From Amycolatopsis benzoatilytica AK 16/65 (GTDB taxonomy: Bacteria; Actinomycetota; Actinomycetes; Mycobacteriales; Pseudonocardiaceae), in contig NZ_KB912942.1 of NCBI RefSeq assembly GCF_000383915.1, positions 1,834,561 to 1,898,560 of the forward strand: a stretch of DNA of 64,000 nucleotides, read 5' to 3'. Position numbers and translations under genes: made by a program. Below, one piece after another: positions 16,509 to 24,821 of the stretch (the stretch's first letter is position 1; every line of letters starts with the position of its first letter). The notes beneath the pieces were generated by a model, which saw only the letters and a program-made list of their open reading frames with translations, had not been told where the DNA came from and did no database searches.

Positions 16509-16651
16509 CGGCCTTCCCCTCGGTCCCGGCCGTGCCGCCCAGGGAACGGGATCAGCAAAGCCAGCGCGAACACGACCAGCATGATCGCGATGATCAGCAA
16601 GTTGGCCAGGGAGATCTGGATGACGCCCCAGTGCAAGTAGGTCCCGCTCAT
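16505..16651 (-). CDS. 48-residue single-span membrane peptide, start of cytochrome b operon
   Basis: Starts at an ATG with the strong site GGAGGTG seven bases upstream and ends in an ATGA overlap with the cytochrome b gene. It has one membrane helix (LANLLIIAIMLVVFALALL) followed by a basic tail (FPGRHGRDRGEGR). Coupling to the cytochrome b fragment implies a small subunit or assembly factor of the same complex. Confidence 0.78.
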   Translation of the reverse strand: MSGTYLHWGVIQISLANLLIIAIMLVVFALALLIPFPGRHGRDRGEGR

Positions 16652-16962
16652 GGTATTCACCTCCGCCTCACGGTGCGCTGGCCGGCTACCCGCCGGGAGG
16701 GTCTAAATCCTCTGCCGCGAAGGCCGATGGTCATCGGGGCAGATCAGCACGGCAGGTGCTCGGTGTCCCCGGACGTGCGCCGGGCGATCGAGGTGCCGAG
16801 CAGCGCGTAGGGCAATGCCCCGCCGAGTGCGGCGTGCAGGCCCGCCGCTCTGCGGACCGGTCCGTGAAGGGCCCGTTGGGGGAATCTAATTCCCTCAAGG
16901 GGCCCTTCACGGACCAGCGGCGGCGCGAGCTGCGGAAGAAGGGAGTCTGAGCTGGCTTACGC
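16652..16962. other. Intergenic: cytochrome b operon promoter plus hairpin
   Basis: The part nearest 16652 must hold the promoter of the minus-strand cytochrome b operon. The part beyond 16860 holds a dispersed hairpin just downstream of the universal stress protein gene. No coding frame is convincing. Confidence 0.6.
16860..16914. repeat. Dispersed hairpin, copy 3
   Basis: Arms about 24 bases each (GTCCGTGAAGGGCCC... and ...GGGCCCTTCACGGAC) around ATCTAAT, with two mismatches in the inner part. It lies 48 bases downstream of the universal stress protein stop, in a terminator position. Confidence 0.85.
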
Positions 16963-17859
16963 TCAAGGCCGGGTCGGCGGGACAACGGCCACTGGGCAGG
17001 CGGCGTGATAGATCAGGGCTTGGCTGGTGGATCCCAGAAGCAGGCCGCGGAAACCGCCTCGGCCGCGGGAGCCGACCACTGCCAGCTGAGCGTGCTGAGT
17101 CTGTTCGAGCAAGGTGCGCGCCGGGCGATGGCGCGTGATCACCAGCTCGACCGGCACGTCCGGATGGTCCGCTTGGCACGGGGCGAGCCACTCGCTCACC
17201 AGTGCCTGCTGCTCCTGCCGGATCGCCTCCCAGTCCGCACTGTCGCTGGGCCAGGCCGGCCTCGGCAGCGACGTGTCCAGGCAGGTGTGGACCGCCACGA
17301 GCGGAACGCCGCGCGAGGAGGCGGCCCGGAACGCGAACGGGATCGCCGCCGCGCTGACGGCCGATCCGTCGACGCCGACGACTACCGGGCCCTCTCCCGG
17401 CGGTTCGGTGTCCGGATCGGCGCTGCGCACCACGACGATCGGGCATTTTCCGTGGCTGGCGACGGCCACCGCGGTCGAGCCCGCGGCCAAGCCGGTGAAG
17501 CCGCCCAGTCCCCGCGAGCCCAGCACCACCAGTTCGGCTGCCTCGGAACGCGCGATCAGCTGCTCCGCGCCCCAGCCGCCGACCAGGTCGGTGCTCACCC
17601 GGACCTCGGGCGCGGTTTCGCGGGCCGCCGCCGTCGCCGCCGCGAGCCACTCATGGCCGTACCGCAGTTGCGCCTCATGGTGGGCAGGCAGCAGCGCCTG
17701 GGCGTACGGCACCGCCATCGGCACCAGGGCGCAGGCGTGCACAAGCACCAGGGGGCGGTCCCGCCGGACCGCCTCGTGCGCGGCCCAGCGCACCGCGCGG
17801 GTCGCCGCGGCCGAACCGTCCACCCCCGCCACCAGCGGCTTGACAGCCGATTCGGTCAT
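16963..17859 (-). CDS. Tandem universal stress protein (UspA x2)
   Basis: 298 residues, two Usp domains of ~145 each. Both end in the ATP-binding loop pattern G-x2-G-x9-G-S/T: GSRGLGGFTGLAAGST in the first and GSRGRGGFRGLLLGST in the second. Such tandem proteins in actinomycetes bind ATP and respond to hypoxia, dormancy or nutrient stress. The ATG at 17859 follows GGAGGGAG. It is a single-gene unit, divergent from the transporter at 18138. Confidence 0.92.
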   Translation of the reverse strand: MTESAVKPLVAGVDGSAAATRAVRWAAHEAVRRDRPLVLVHACALVPMAVPYAQALLPAHHEAQLRYGHEWLAAATAAARETAPEVRVSTDLVGGWGAEQLIARSEAAELVVLGSRGLGGFTGLAAGSTAVAVASHGKCPIVVVRSADPDTEPPGEGPVVVGVDGSAVSAAAIPFAFRAASSRGVPLVAVHTCLDTSLPRPAWPSDSADWEAIRQEQQALVSEWLAPCQADHPDVPVELVITRHRPARTLLEQTQHAQLAVVGSRGRGGFRGLLLGSTSQALIYHAACPVAVVPPTRP

Positions 17860-18137
17860 GGCCACTCCCTCCGAGCCGTCGTCGGATGACCGGCCCCAGA
17901 CTCCGCGGACCGTCGTCGCCGGGCCGTTGCGGCTCCGCGGTAAACGATCACCCCGACAATGGCCGGTCCGCTCGCCCGCCGGCCAGAGCCCTCGTGCCCG
18001 CCCGCCGAGGGCGTTGGTCCTCGCCTGGACCCGCCTGCCGTCCGATGCCCAAAGTCGCCGTCCGGAGGACACAATTTCCCTAGCCGTGCGACGTCCGGCC
18101 GCCCGACGCTTCTGCTGGGTGACGCTGCGGAGGACCG

Positions 18138-19553
18138 ATGGCCACGGAGGACGAAACCAGGAGCGAGGCCGTACGGCGGCGCGAGCAACGGGGCTGGGTC
18201 TGGTACGACTGGGCCAACTCGGTGTTCCCGACTTCGGTCACGACCGTTTTCGGAGCGCTGTACCTGACCGCGGTGGCCGCCGAGGCGGCGCGGCGCGACA
18301 CCGCGCTCAACGGCCCCGATCCGTGTCCTGCCGACGCCGCCGGCAATCGCGACAAGCTGCACCACTGTGCGATCGGAGTGTTCGGGCTGCATTTCCCGGC
18401 GGGTTCGCTGTGGGGCTACCTCCTTTCGGCCGCCACGGTGATCCAGGTGCTGGTGCTGCCGATCATGGCGGCGGTCGCCGACCGCACCCGCGCGAAACGG
18501 CGGATGCTGGCCGGGTTCGCGTTCGGCGGCGCCGCGGCGACCGCACTGATGGCCTTCGTCGCCGGCACCGACTGGCAGCTCGGCGTGGTCCTGTTCGTCC
18601 TCGGGAACATCGGCTACGGGACGTCCGTGGTGATCTACTATTCGTTCTTGCCCGAGATCGCCACCGCCGACGAGCGGGACGGGGTGTCCACCCGCGGCTG
18701 GGCGTTCGGCTACCTGGGCGGCGGGCTGGCGTTGGCGATGCAGCTCGCCGTGTACGTCTTTCACGACTCGCTCGGCCTGAGCACGGCCAACTCCGCGCAG
18801 ATCGCCTTCGCGACCTCTGGGCTCTGGTGGGGGTTGTTCACCCTCGTCCCGTTGCGGGCCTTGCGCGGCCGCTCGGCGCCCCCGTCCCGCCGCGGCGGCT
18901 CCCCGGTCCTCACCGCCGGTTTCCGGGAGCTGGGCGGCACTCTGCGGGCGGCGAAGGCTTTCCCGCTGACCCTGGCGTTCCTCGGCACCTATCTGGTGTA
19001 CACCGACGGGATTTCCACCGTGACCAACGTTTCCGCGCAATACGGGAGCGAACAGCTGCGGTTCTCCGACACGGTGCTGATCACCACGATCCTGGTGGTC
19101 CAGTTCGTCGCGTTCGCCGGCGGGATGCTGCACGGCGTCCTCGCCCGGCGGCTCGGCGCCAAGAAGACGATCATGCTCAGCCTGGCCGTCTGGGTGCTCG
19201 TGGTCACGTCGGCCTATTTCGTCCAGCCCGGCGCGCTGGTGCAGTACCTTCTGCTGGCCGCGGGAATCGGGCTGGTGCTCGGCGGCACGAACGCGCTGTC
19301 GCGGTCGCTGTTCAGCCAGATGATCCCGGCTGGCCGGGAAGCGCAGTACTTCTCGGTTTACGAGGTCGGCGAACGGGCGACGTCGTGGCTGGGCCCGCTC
19401 CTGTTCGCCGCAACGGCGCAAGCCACCGGTTCCTACCGGTACGCGATCATTTCGCTGGTCGTGTTCTTCGTCGCGGGCCTGGTGCTGATGTCGCTGGTGC
19501 CGGTCCGGCGGGCGATCCGGGCCGTGGGCAACAAAGAGCCCAACGTGCTGTGA
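18138..19553 (+). CDS. MFS transporter, Atg22/UMF1 family
   Basis: 471 residues with about eleven membrane helices. The N-terminal WVWYDWANSVFPT is the signature of the UMF1/Atg22-like branch of the major facilitator superfamily, and ADRTRAKRRMLAG is the loop between helices 2 and 3. Eukaryotic members export amino acids from the vacuole; bacterial substrates are not established. The ATG follows GGAGG. It is monocistronic, convergent with the ABC exporter genes downstream (30-base gap). Confidence 0.88.
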   Translation: MATEDETRSEAVRRREQRGWVWYDWANSVFPTSVTTVFGALYLTAVAAEAARRDTALNGPDPCPADAAGNRDKLHHCAIGVFGLHFPAGSLWGYLLSAATVIQVLVLPIMAAVADRTRAKRRMLAGFAFGGAAATALMAFVAGTDWQLGVVLFVLGNIGYGTSVVIYYSFLPEIATADERDGVSTRGWAFGYLGGGLALAMQLAVYVFHDSLGLSTANSAQIAFATSGLWWGLFTLVPLRALRGRSAPPSRRGGSPVLTAGFRELGGTLRAAKAFPLTLAFLGTYLVYTDGISTVTNVSAQYGSEQLRFSDTVLITTILVVQFVAFAGGMLHGVLARRLGAKKTIMLSLAVWVLVVTSAYFVQPGALVQYLLLAAGIGLVLGGTNALSRSLFSQMIPAGREAQYFSVYEVGERATSWLGPLLFAATAQATGSYRYAIISLVVFFVAGLVLMSLVPVRRAIRAVGNKEPNVL

Positions 19554-19583
19554 GCGGCACCCGGGCAAGGCGGCGCTAACTGG

Positions 19584-20384
19584 TCATCCGGCCAGGTCCC
19601 GGCGGCGAAACCCCAGCACCGCCACGACGACCAGCACGGCGACGGTGACCACCGCGGTCAGGATCGCCGGTGCCGAAATGCCGTTCCGGAGCGGGTCGTG
19701 CCCGAGGTACTGGAAGAACGGGGAGAACTTCTGGGCGGGTTTCAGCCAGGACACCACCGGGGCAAGGCCGTTCAGCACATACGCCACGACGGCGACCACC
19801 GCCGGGATCGCCCGGCTGGCTCCTCCGTGTCCGGTCAGCCCGCCGATCGCGGCGGCGAGCGCACCGAAGACGAGCGCCAGCAACGTCAGGTGGAGCATCG
19901 CGGCCGCGACATTGCCGACCGGCAGGTCCAGCCCGGCCAGCCGGCCCTCGAGCACCAACGCCAGCCCCGTGGCCAGGCCGAGCAGCGCCGTGCCCACGAC
20001 GAGCGCGCCGAACTTTTCGAGCACGACCCGGGTCCGGCTGACCGGGTTGGCCATGAGCAGTTCGAGGGTGTGCCGGTCCTCCTCGCCCGCGACTCCGGCC
20101 GCACCGGTGGTGATCGCGTAGATCAGCAGCAGCATCGGTCCCATGAAGGAAAGCAGTTCGACCTGCACGTAACCGGTCGGCGTGGACATGTCCGCACCCG
20201 ACGAGGCGAACAGCGCGCGCATCGCCTCGGGCATGTTCTGCAGGAACTGGCTCATCGACGGCTGGTCGCGGATGCTGGGCCACAGCGCCGCGTACATGGC
20301 CACGAGCAGAACCAAGCTCACGGTCCAGGCGAGCAGCCCGCGCCGCTGGTCGTGCAGGGTCTTGAGCAGGATGTCACGCAACAT
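19584..20384 (-). CDS. ABC-2 type transporter permease
   Basis: 266 residues from the ATG at 20384 (a GTG at 20393 would add three residues). Six hydrophobic segments and a loop before the second pair (GEEDRHTLELLMANPVSRTRVV) are typical of ABC-2 exporters, the loop acting as the coupling helix. It overlaps the end of the ATPase gene, so both halves are made together. Drug or lipid export is usual for this class; the substrate is not evident. Confidence 0.9.
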   Translation of the reverse strand: MLRDILLKTLHDQRRGLLAWTVSLVLLVAMYAALWPSIRDQPSMSQFLQNMPEAMRALFASSGADMSTPTGYVQVELLSFMGPMLLLIYAITTGAAGVAGEEDRHTLELLMANPVSRTRVVLEKFGALVVGTALLGLATGLALVLEGRLAGLDLPVGNVAAAMLHLTLLALVFGALAAAIGGLTGHGGASRAIPAVVAVVAYVLNGLAPVVSWLKPAQKFSPFFQYLGHDPLRNGISAPAILTAVVTVAVLVVVAVLGFRRRDLAG

Positions 20385-21285
20385 CGCCGGCACCCGGTCC
20401 GTAGTAGGTCAGGAAGGTTTCTTCGAGATCGGCCTCGACGCACTCGAAATCGACCAGCTGGTGCTGCGCGATCTGCTTCACCAGCGCGTCCAGGGCAGGC
20501 TCGGGCGCGCTGCAGGTGAGCACGCGGCCGGCGACGGCGACGTCGCGCACGTCCGGCACCTGGGCGAACGCGGTCGCCGGCACCTCGTCGGCGAACCGGG
20601 CGCGAACGTGGTGCAAGGATTTCGCCCGCAGTTCGTCGACTCGGTCCACCGCGACCAGCCGCCCGGCCCGCAGCACCCCGATCCGGTCCGCCACCCGCTG
20701 GACCTCGGCCAGCACGTGCGAGGAGAACAGCACGCTGCCGCCGGCGGCGGTGTGCTCGCGCAGCAACGCGTGAAACTCGTTCTGCACCAAGGGGTCCAGG
20801 CCGCTGCTCGGTTCGTCGAGGATGAGCACGCGGGGCGCGGACATCAGCGCGAGGACCACCGCCAGCTTCTGCCGGTTGCCTTTCGAGAGCGACCGCGCCG
20901 GCCGGCCCAGATCGAGATCGAGCCGATCAGCCAAGGCGGCCGCGCGTTTCCCGTCCGGGTCACCGCGCAGGCCCCCGAAGTAGGCAACGTGCTGGCGGCC
21001 GGTCAGCCGGTCGTACAGTCGCGTCTCGCCCGGCAGGTACCCGACGACCCGGTGCACCGCCACCGCGTCGCGCCAAGAATCCATCCCGAGCACCTCGGCC
21101 CGGCCGGCGGTGGGCCGGATCATGCCCGTCAGCAGACGCAGCGTGGTCGTCTTCCCGGCGCCGTTGGGCCCCAGGTAGCCGAACACCTCGCCCAAGGCGA
21201 TCTCGAAGCTCGCCTCGCGCAAGGCCAAGGTCCGGCCGAACGTCTTGGTGAGCCCATCGACTCGGATTGCGGATTCGGCAGCCAT
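20374..21285 (-). CDS. ABC transporter ATP-binding protein (DrrA-like)
   Basis: 303 residues: Walker A GPNGAGKTT near residue 40, signature LSKGNRQKL, Walker B VLILDEPSSGLDP, and a switch His in LFSSHVL. The C-terminal ~80 residues match the accessory region of DrrA/CcmA-type exporter ATPases. The ATG at 21285 is favoured over an upstream start at 21372, which adds only a low-complexity leader. It overlaps the permease gene. Confidence 0.92.
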   Translation of the reverse strand: MAAESAIRVDGLTKTFGRTLALREASFEIALGEVFGYLGPNGAGKTTTLRLLTGMIRPTAGRAEVLGMDSWRDAVAVHRVVGYLPGETRLYDRLTGRQHVAYFGGLRGDPDGKRAAALADRLDLDLGRPARSLSKGNRQKLAVVLALMSAPRVLILDEPSSGLDPLVQNEFHALLREHTAAGGSVLFSSHVLAEVQRVADRIGVLRAGRLVAVDRVDELRAKSLHHVRARFADEVPATAFAQVPDVRDVAVAGRVLTCSAPEPALDALVKQIAQHQLVDFECVEADLEETFLTYYGPGAGDVA

Positions 21286-21385
21286 CGCCCCAGGATCGCC
21301 CCGACCGCACCGGGCTCGTAGAGAATCTCGGCCCCGGTGCCGGGGCGAAGGTCCTCGGCCCGGCGGTGGCACCCGCCCGCCGGTC

Positions 21386-23671
21386 TCAGCGCCCGCTCAT
21401 CCGGGCACCGGCGACCGCTGCCTGACCGTAACTGATGCCACCGTCGTTCATCGGGACACGTTCGCCGGCGAGCGCGCGCAGGCCGGTCGCGGCCAGACCG
21501 TCGAGAACCTGCGCGGTCAGCAGGGCGCTCTGGAACACGCTGCCGCCGAGACAGACCACGTCGACGCCCAGCGAGGCCGCCGCTTTGGCCGCGAGCGTGA
21601 CCACGACCTCGGCTACCGTGCGGTGGAACCGGGCGGCGACCTCGCCGCTCGGCGAGTCTCGCGCGGACCGCAGCGCGTCGCACAAGGTGGGCACGGGGTC
21701 GTAGACCCACAGGCCGTCCTGTTCGTGCAGTTCCCAATCCAGCGGCGTGCGTGCTTCGTGGCCGGCCGCGGCCGTTTCGAGCCGGGCAGCCGCTTCGCCC
21801 GGATAGCTGTTGTCGTCGCAAAGACCGAGGAACGCGCTCGCGGCATCGAAGAGCTGGCCGGCGCTGGATGCCCTGGGACAGTTCAGATTCCGCGCGATCG
21901 CGGTCCGCGCGAACCAGCGCTCGCGATCGTCGAGCCGGGACAGCAGCGCACCGGCGAGGCGCTGCGGGATCGAGGCACCGAACGACTCGGCGCCGTAGAG
22001 GTATCCCAGCGCCATCCTGGCCGGGCGGTGCACTGCCGCGGCACCGCCCGGGAGCGGGGCCGTCGCGAAGCGGCCGAACCGGCGGAAATCCCGATGATCG
22101 GCGATCAGCACCTCGCCGCCCCAGAACGTCCCGTCGGAACCGAGTCCGAGACCGTCGAGGGCGATGCCGACGAACGGGCCGGTCACGCCGTGCTCGGCGG
22201 CGGTAGCCGCGACGTGCGCGTGGTGGTGCTGCACCGCGATCCGGCGTTCTTCGGGCCAGCGGCGTGCGTACTGTGTGGACCGGTAGCCGGGGTGCAGGTC
22301 GTGTGCGCACCACGACGGCTCGGTTTCGTGCCATCGGACCAGATCCCCCGCGGCGCGTTCGAAAGCGGCGAACGCCTCGCTGGTCTCCAAGTCGCCGGTG
22401 GGCGGCCCGAGATGCGCCAACCGGCCTCGGGCGAGCGTGCACGTGTGCTCCGACTGCGCGCCGAGCGCCAAGAGCGGTTCAAGCGCGGCGACCGGCAGGG
22501 GGAGTGCGGCGGGCGCGTACCCCCGGGCGCGGCGCAGCGTAGTGGTTCGGCTGGAGCGGGTGCGCACGACGGAATCGTCGTGGCGAGACCAAATTGGCCG
22601 GTCGTGGCTGAGGACGCCGTCGGTGATCGGCCCGAGCGTCGCGCGCGCGTCGGTGTCGTCCACGACGATCGGCCCGCCGGAACGGCTGCCGCTCGTGACG
22701 ACGAGCGGCCGGGAGAGGTCGGCCAGGAGCAGGTGATGCAGCGGCGTCGTGGCGAGGAATACGCCCACCTCGTCCACCCCGGGTGCGACCCCCTCGGCGA
22801 GCGGAGCGTCGGCCCGGCGGGGGAGCAGCACGATCGGCGCGGCGGCCGACGTCAGCGTTTCGGCGCCAACGGCGTCCATCACGGACAGCCGACGGGCGCC
22901 GGCGAGACCGTCGGCGAGGACGGCGAGCGGTTCGGCCGGTCGCTCCGTGCCCCGGCGGAGCCTGCGCACCGCGGACTCGTCGGCGGCGTCACAGACGAGC
23001 TGGTAACCCCCGAGCCCCTTCACCGCGACGATCCCGCCGCCGGCGACGACCGCGCAGGCGGCGGCGAGCGCTGCTTCGCCCCGAGAGCGGTCCGGCCAGC
23101 TCAGCTGCGGGCCGCAAGCGGGGCAGGCGATCGGTTCGGCGCGGAACCGCCGGCCGGCCGGGTCCTCGTACTCCGCGGCGCAGGCAGGGCAGAGCGGGAA
23201 CGATCCCATGGCGGTGCGGGACCGGTCGTAGGGCAGCCGCGACAGGATCGTCGCCCGGGGACCGCACGCGGTGCAGGACAGAAACGGGTAGCGGTACCGG
23301 CGGTCGGCAGGGTCGAAGAGTTCGCGGGCGCAGGCCGGGCACGTCGCCAGGTCGGCGGGCACCTCGCCGTCGCGGCCCGCGGTGCTCGCCGCGACCAGGA
23401 AGCCAGGCGCGAGGAGATCTCGGGGCGAGAGTGCGGTGACGTCGACCGCGGTGATCCGCGTGTGCGGCGGCGCGGACTGCGTGAGGCTCGCGACGAGGTC
23501 GCGGACGCGGTCGCCCGCCGCGCGGATCACGACGGCACCGCCGGCGTTGCGCACGTCGCCGCTGAGCCCGAGTTCGGAGGCCAAGCGCTGGACGAACGGC
23601 CGGAACCCCAATCCCTGCACCGTGCCGCGCACTTCGATCCGCACCCGGTGGTCGTTCGGGGTGTCCGCCAT
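21386..23671 (-). CDS. hypF: Carbamoyltransferase HypF ([NiFe]-hydrogenase maturation)
   Basis: 761 residues with the full HypF layout: acylphosphatase domain (VRGTVQGLGFRPFVQRL near the N-terminus), two zinc-finger pairs (CPAC/CTACG and CPAC/CPACG) at about 100-190, a YrdC-like domain (VKGLGGYQL) and a Kae1-like domain with HHHAHVAA and LDGLGLGSDGTFWGGE. HypF uses carbamoyl phosphate and ATP to carbamoylate HypE, the first step in making the CN ligands of [NiFe]-hydrogenase. The ATG follows GGGAGG. No other hyp or hydrogenase gene is in the window, so it is an orphan here. Confidence 0.95.
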   Translation of the reverse strand: MADTPNDHRVRIEVRGTVQGLGFRPFVQRLASELGLSGDVRNAGGAVVIRAAGDRVRDLVASLTQSAPPHTRITAVDVTALSPRDLLAPGFLVAASTAGRDGEVPADLATCPACARELFDPADRRYRYPFLSCTACGPRATILSRLPYDRSRTAMGSFPLCPACAAEYEDPAGRRFRAEPIACPACGPQLSWPDRSRGEAALAAACAVVAGGGIVAVKGLGGYQLVCDAADESAVRRLRRGTERPAEPLAVLADGLAGARRLSVMDAVGAETLTSAAAPIVLLPRRADAPLAEGVAPGVDEVGVFLATTPLHHLLLADLSRPLVVTSGSRSGGPIVVDDTDARATLGPITDGVLSHDRPIWSRHDDSVVRTRSSRTTTLRRARGYAPAALPLPVAALEPLLALGAQSEHTCTLARGRLAHLGPPTGDLETSEAFAAFERAAGDLVRWHETEPSWCAHDLHPGYRSTQYARRWPEERRIAVQHHHAHVAATAAEHGVTGPFVGIALDGLGLGSDGTFWGGEVLIADHRDFRRFGRFATAPLPGGAAAVHRPARMALGYLYGAESFGASIPQRLAGALLSRLDDRERWFARTAIARNLNCPRASSAGQLFDAASAFLGLCDDNSYPGEAAARLETAAAGHEARTPLDWELHEQDGLWVYDPVPTLCDALRSARDSPSGEVAARFHRTVAEVVVTLAAKAAASLGVDVVCLGGSVFQSALLTAQVLDGLAATGLRALAGERVPMNDGGISYGQAAVAGARMSGR

Positions 23672-23814
23672 GCTGACCTCCCACCGCGTACTCCGGGCGT
23701 CACGGTCTCTCCGCCGGCTCTGTGCGGACAGAGCAGGAAGTACTGGCGGCGGAGTCTTTGGTCCCTTGCTCAGGGACATCGATGACCTTCGGCCCTAGCC
23801 CCACGCCCGAACCG

Positions 23815-23893
23815 CCCCAATGTGGCATTGGGTGCATCGCACGCATCCAATGTGGCATTCGTTGCATCTGACGCACCCAATGCCACATTGGGG
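23815..23893. repeat. Hairpin family 2: AATGCCACATTGGG cluster, copy 2
   Basis: Outer arms CCCCAATGTGGCATTGGG.. (23815-23835) and its perfect complement (23873-23893), 21 bp each. A third, direct unit lies between them (CATCCAATGTGGCATT at 23844-23859). It is downstream of the gene ending at 23934 and upstream of hypF. Confidence 0.88.
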
Positions 23894-23933
23894 CGCGGCG
23901 GGACTTGCTGGAACTTCAGCGGCTTCGTTGCTG

Positions 23934-24395
23934 TCACTGGGGCTTCTCGTCCGCGGGCGGGCCGCCGGGCTCGGCGGGGCTGATCGCCAGCTTCAGGTAG
24001 TGCTTGATGGGCGTGCGCTTCAGGATTCGCGCGTGTGCGGGCGGGAGCTGAGGGAGCGCGACCGCCGCGTCGATGATCTCCGGCGCGCTCACCTGCCAGG
24101 TTTCGCCGTGGAATTCGAGCGTGGCGTTTCCGGCGGCGCGGACATTGAGCAGCCAATCGGTCCGCGTTCCGTACGGCAGCGCGATGATGAAGCCGGTCTC
24201 CACCCGGTCGACGGTCACCGGGGTGGCGTAAGCGGTGCCAGTGCGGCGCCCAGTGTGACGGATCACCGCGAGCCCGAAACGCCCTCCGGCGAACCGCATC
24301 ACCGCCGGGTTAAGAACGTGCTTGTTGAACGAGCGGATGGCCTCGCTGCCGTTATGCCGCAGGGCCGTCGCCCGAAGTCGGTCTCTCGCGGACAT
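23934..24395 (-). CDS. Nitroreductase/deazaflavin (F420)-dependent family protein (DDN-like)
   Basis: 153 residues from an ATG with GGGAGG upstream. It has the split beta-barrel of the DDN/FDOR family: NKHVLNPAVMRFAGGRFGLAVIRHTGRRTG, then TDWLLNVRAAGNATLEFHG, the conserved core GR..G..Y.TPV and W..N. Members bind F420 and reduce quinones, nitro compounds or unsaturated lactones. Actinomycetes carry many paralogues, so the substrate is not predictable. Confidence 0.86.
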   Translation of the reverse strand: MSARDRLRATALRHNGSEAIRSFNKHVLNPAVMRFAGGRFGLAVIRHTGRRTGTAYATPVTVDRVETGFIIALPYGTRTDWLLNVRAAGNATLEFHGETWQVSAPEIIDAAVALPQLPPAHARILKRTPIKHYLKLAISPAEPGGPPADEKPQ

Positions 24396-24510
24396 CGGAT
24401 CCTCCCATTCTCGGATTGTCCCGTCCACGATCGGACCGGCACCGGCCTCCGAACAGGAGGCCAAAGGCCTGTCCAATCGGGACTTCCGGGCCTTCGGACA
24501 GTCGATTCGC

Positions 24511-24684
24511 TCAGTCGGTTTCCGGTTGCTGCCAGGCTCTTCCGGCCCGCTGGGCGGCGATGCGCACCTCGTCGCCGTGCTCCTGCCAATTCTGGTCGGC
24601 CGGATCATGGTCGCCGGTCCAGCCGGGGCGAACGGCCTCGGCGCGGCCGCCGTCCGGCAGTGGTTGTCCAGTTGTTCGCGTCAT
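24511..24684 (-). CDS. Small hypothetical protein, 57 residues
   Basis: Starts at an ATG with GGAGGAACC directly upstream. The sequence is hydrophilic (DHDPADQNWQEHGDEVR, then RAGRAWQQPETD), without Cys or membrane segment. The strong ribosome site and absence of a competing frame support it; no family is recognised. Confidence 0.5.
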   Translation of the reverse strand: MTRTTGQPLPDGGRAEAVRPGWTGDHDPADQNWQEHGDEVRIAAQRAGRAWQQPETD

Positions 24685-24821
24685 GGTTCCTCCATCGCCT
24701 GCGCGGCGCGCTCGCGCCCGGATGCCCGGTGCGAGTGCGCCGGAGCTGGCTGCGAGCCAGGTGCGGCGACTGCTCGCCGCACCTGGAACCTCGCATCTGG
24801 CAAGACACCCGGCCTCGCCGC

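Noticed and set aside
21245..23785. 846-residue plus-strand frame opposite hypF
   Set aside because: Shadow of hypF with no recognisable domain; HypF motifs are complete on the other strand.
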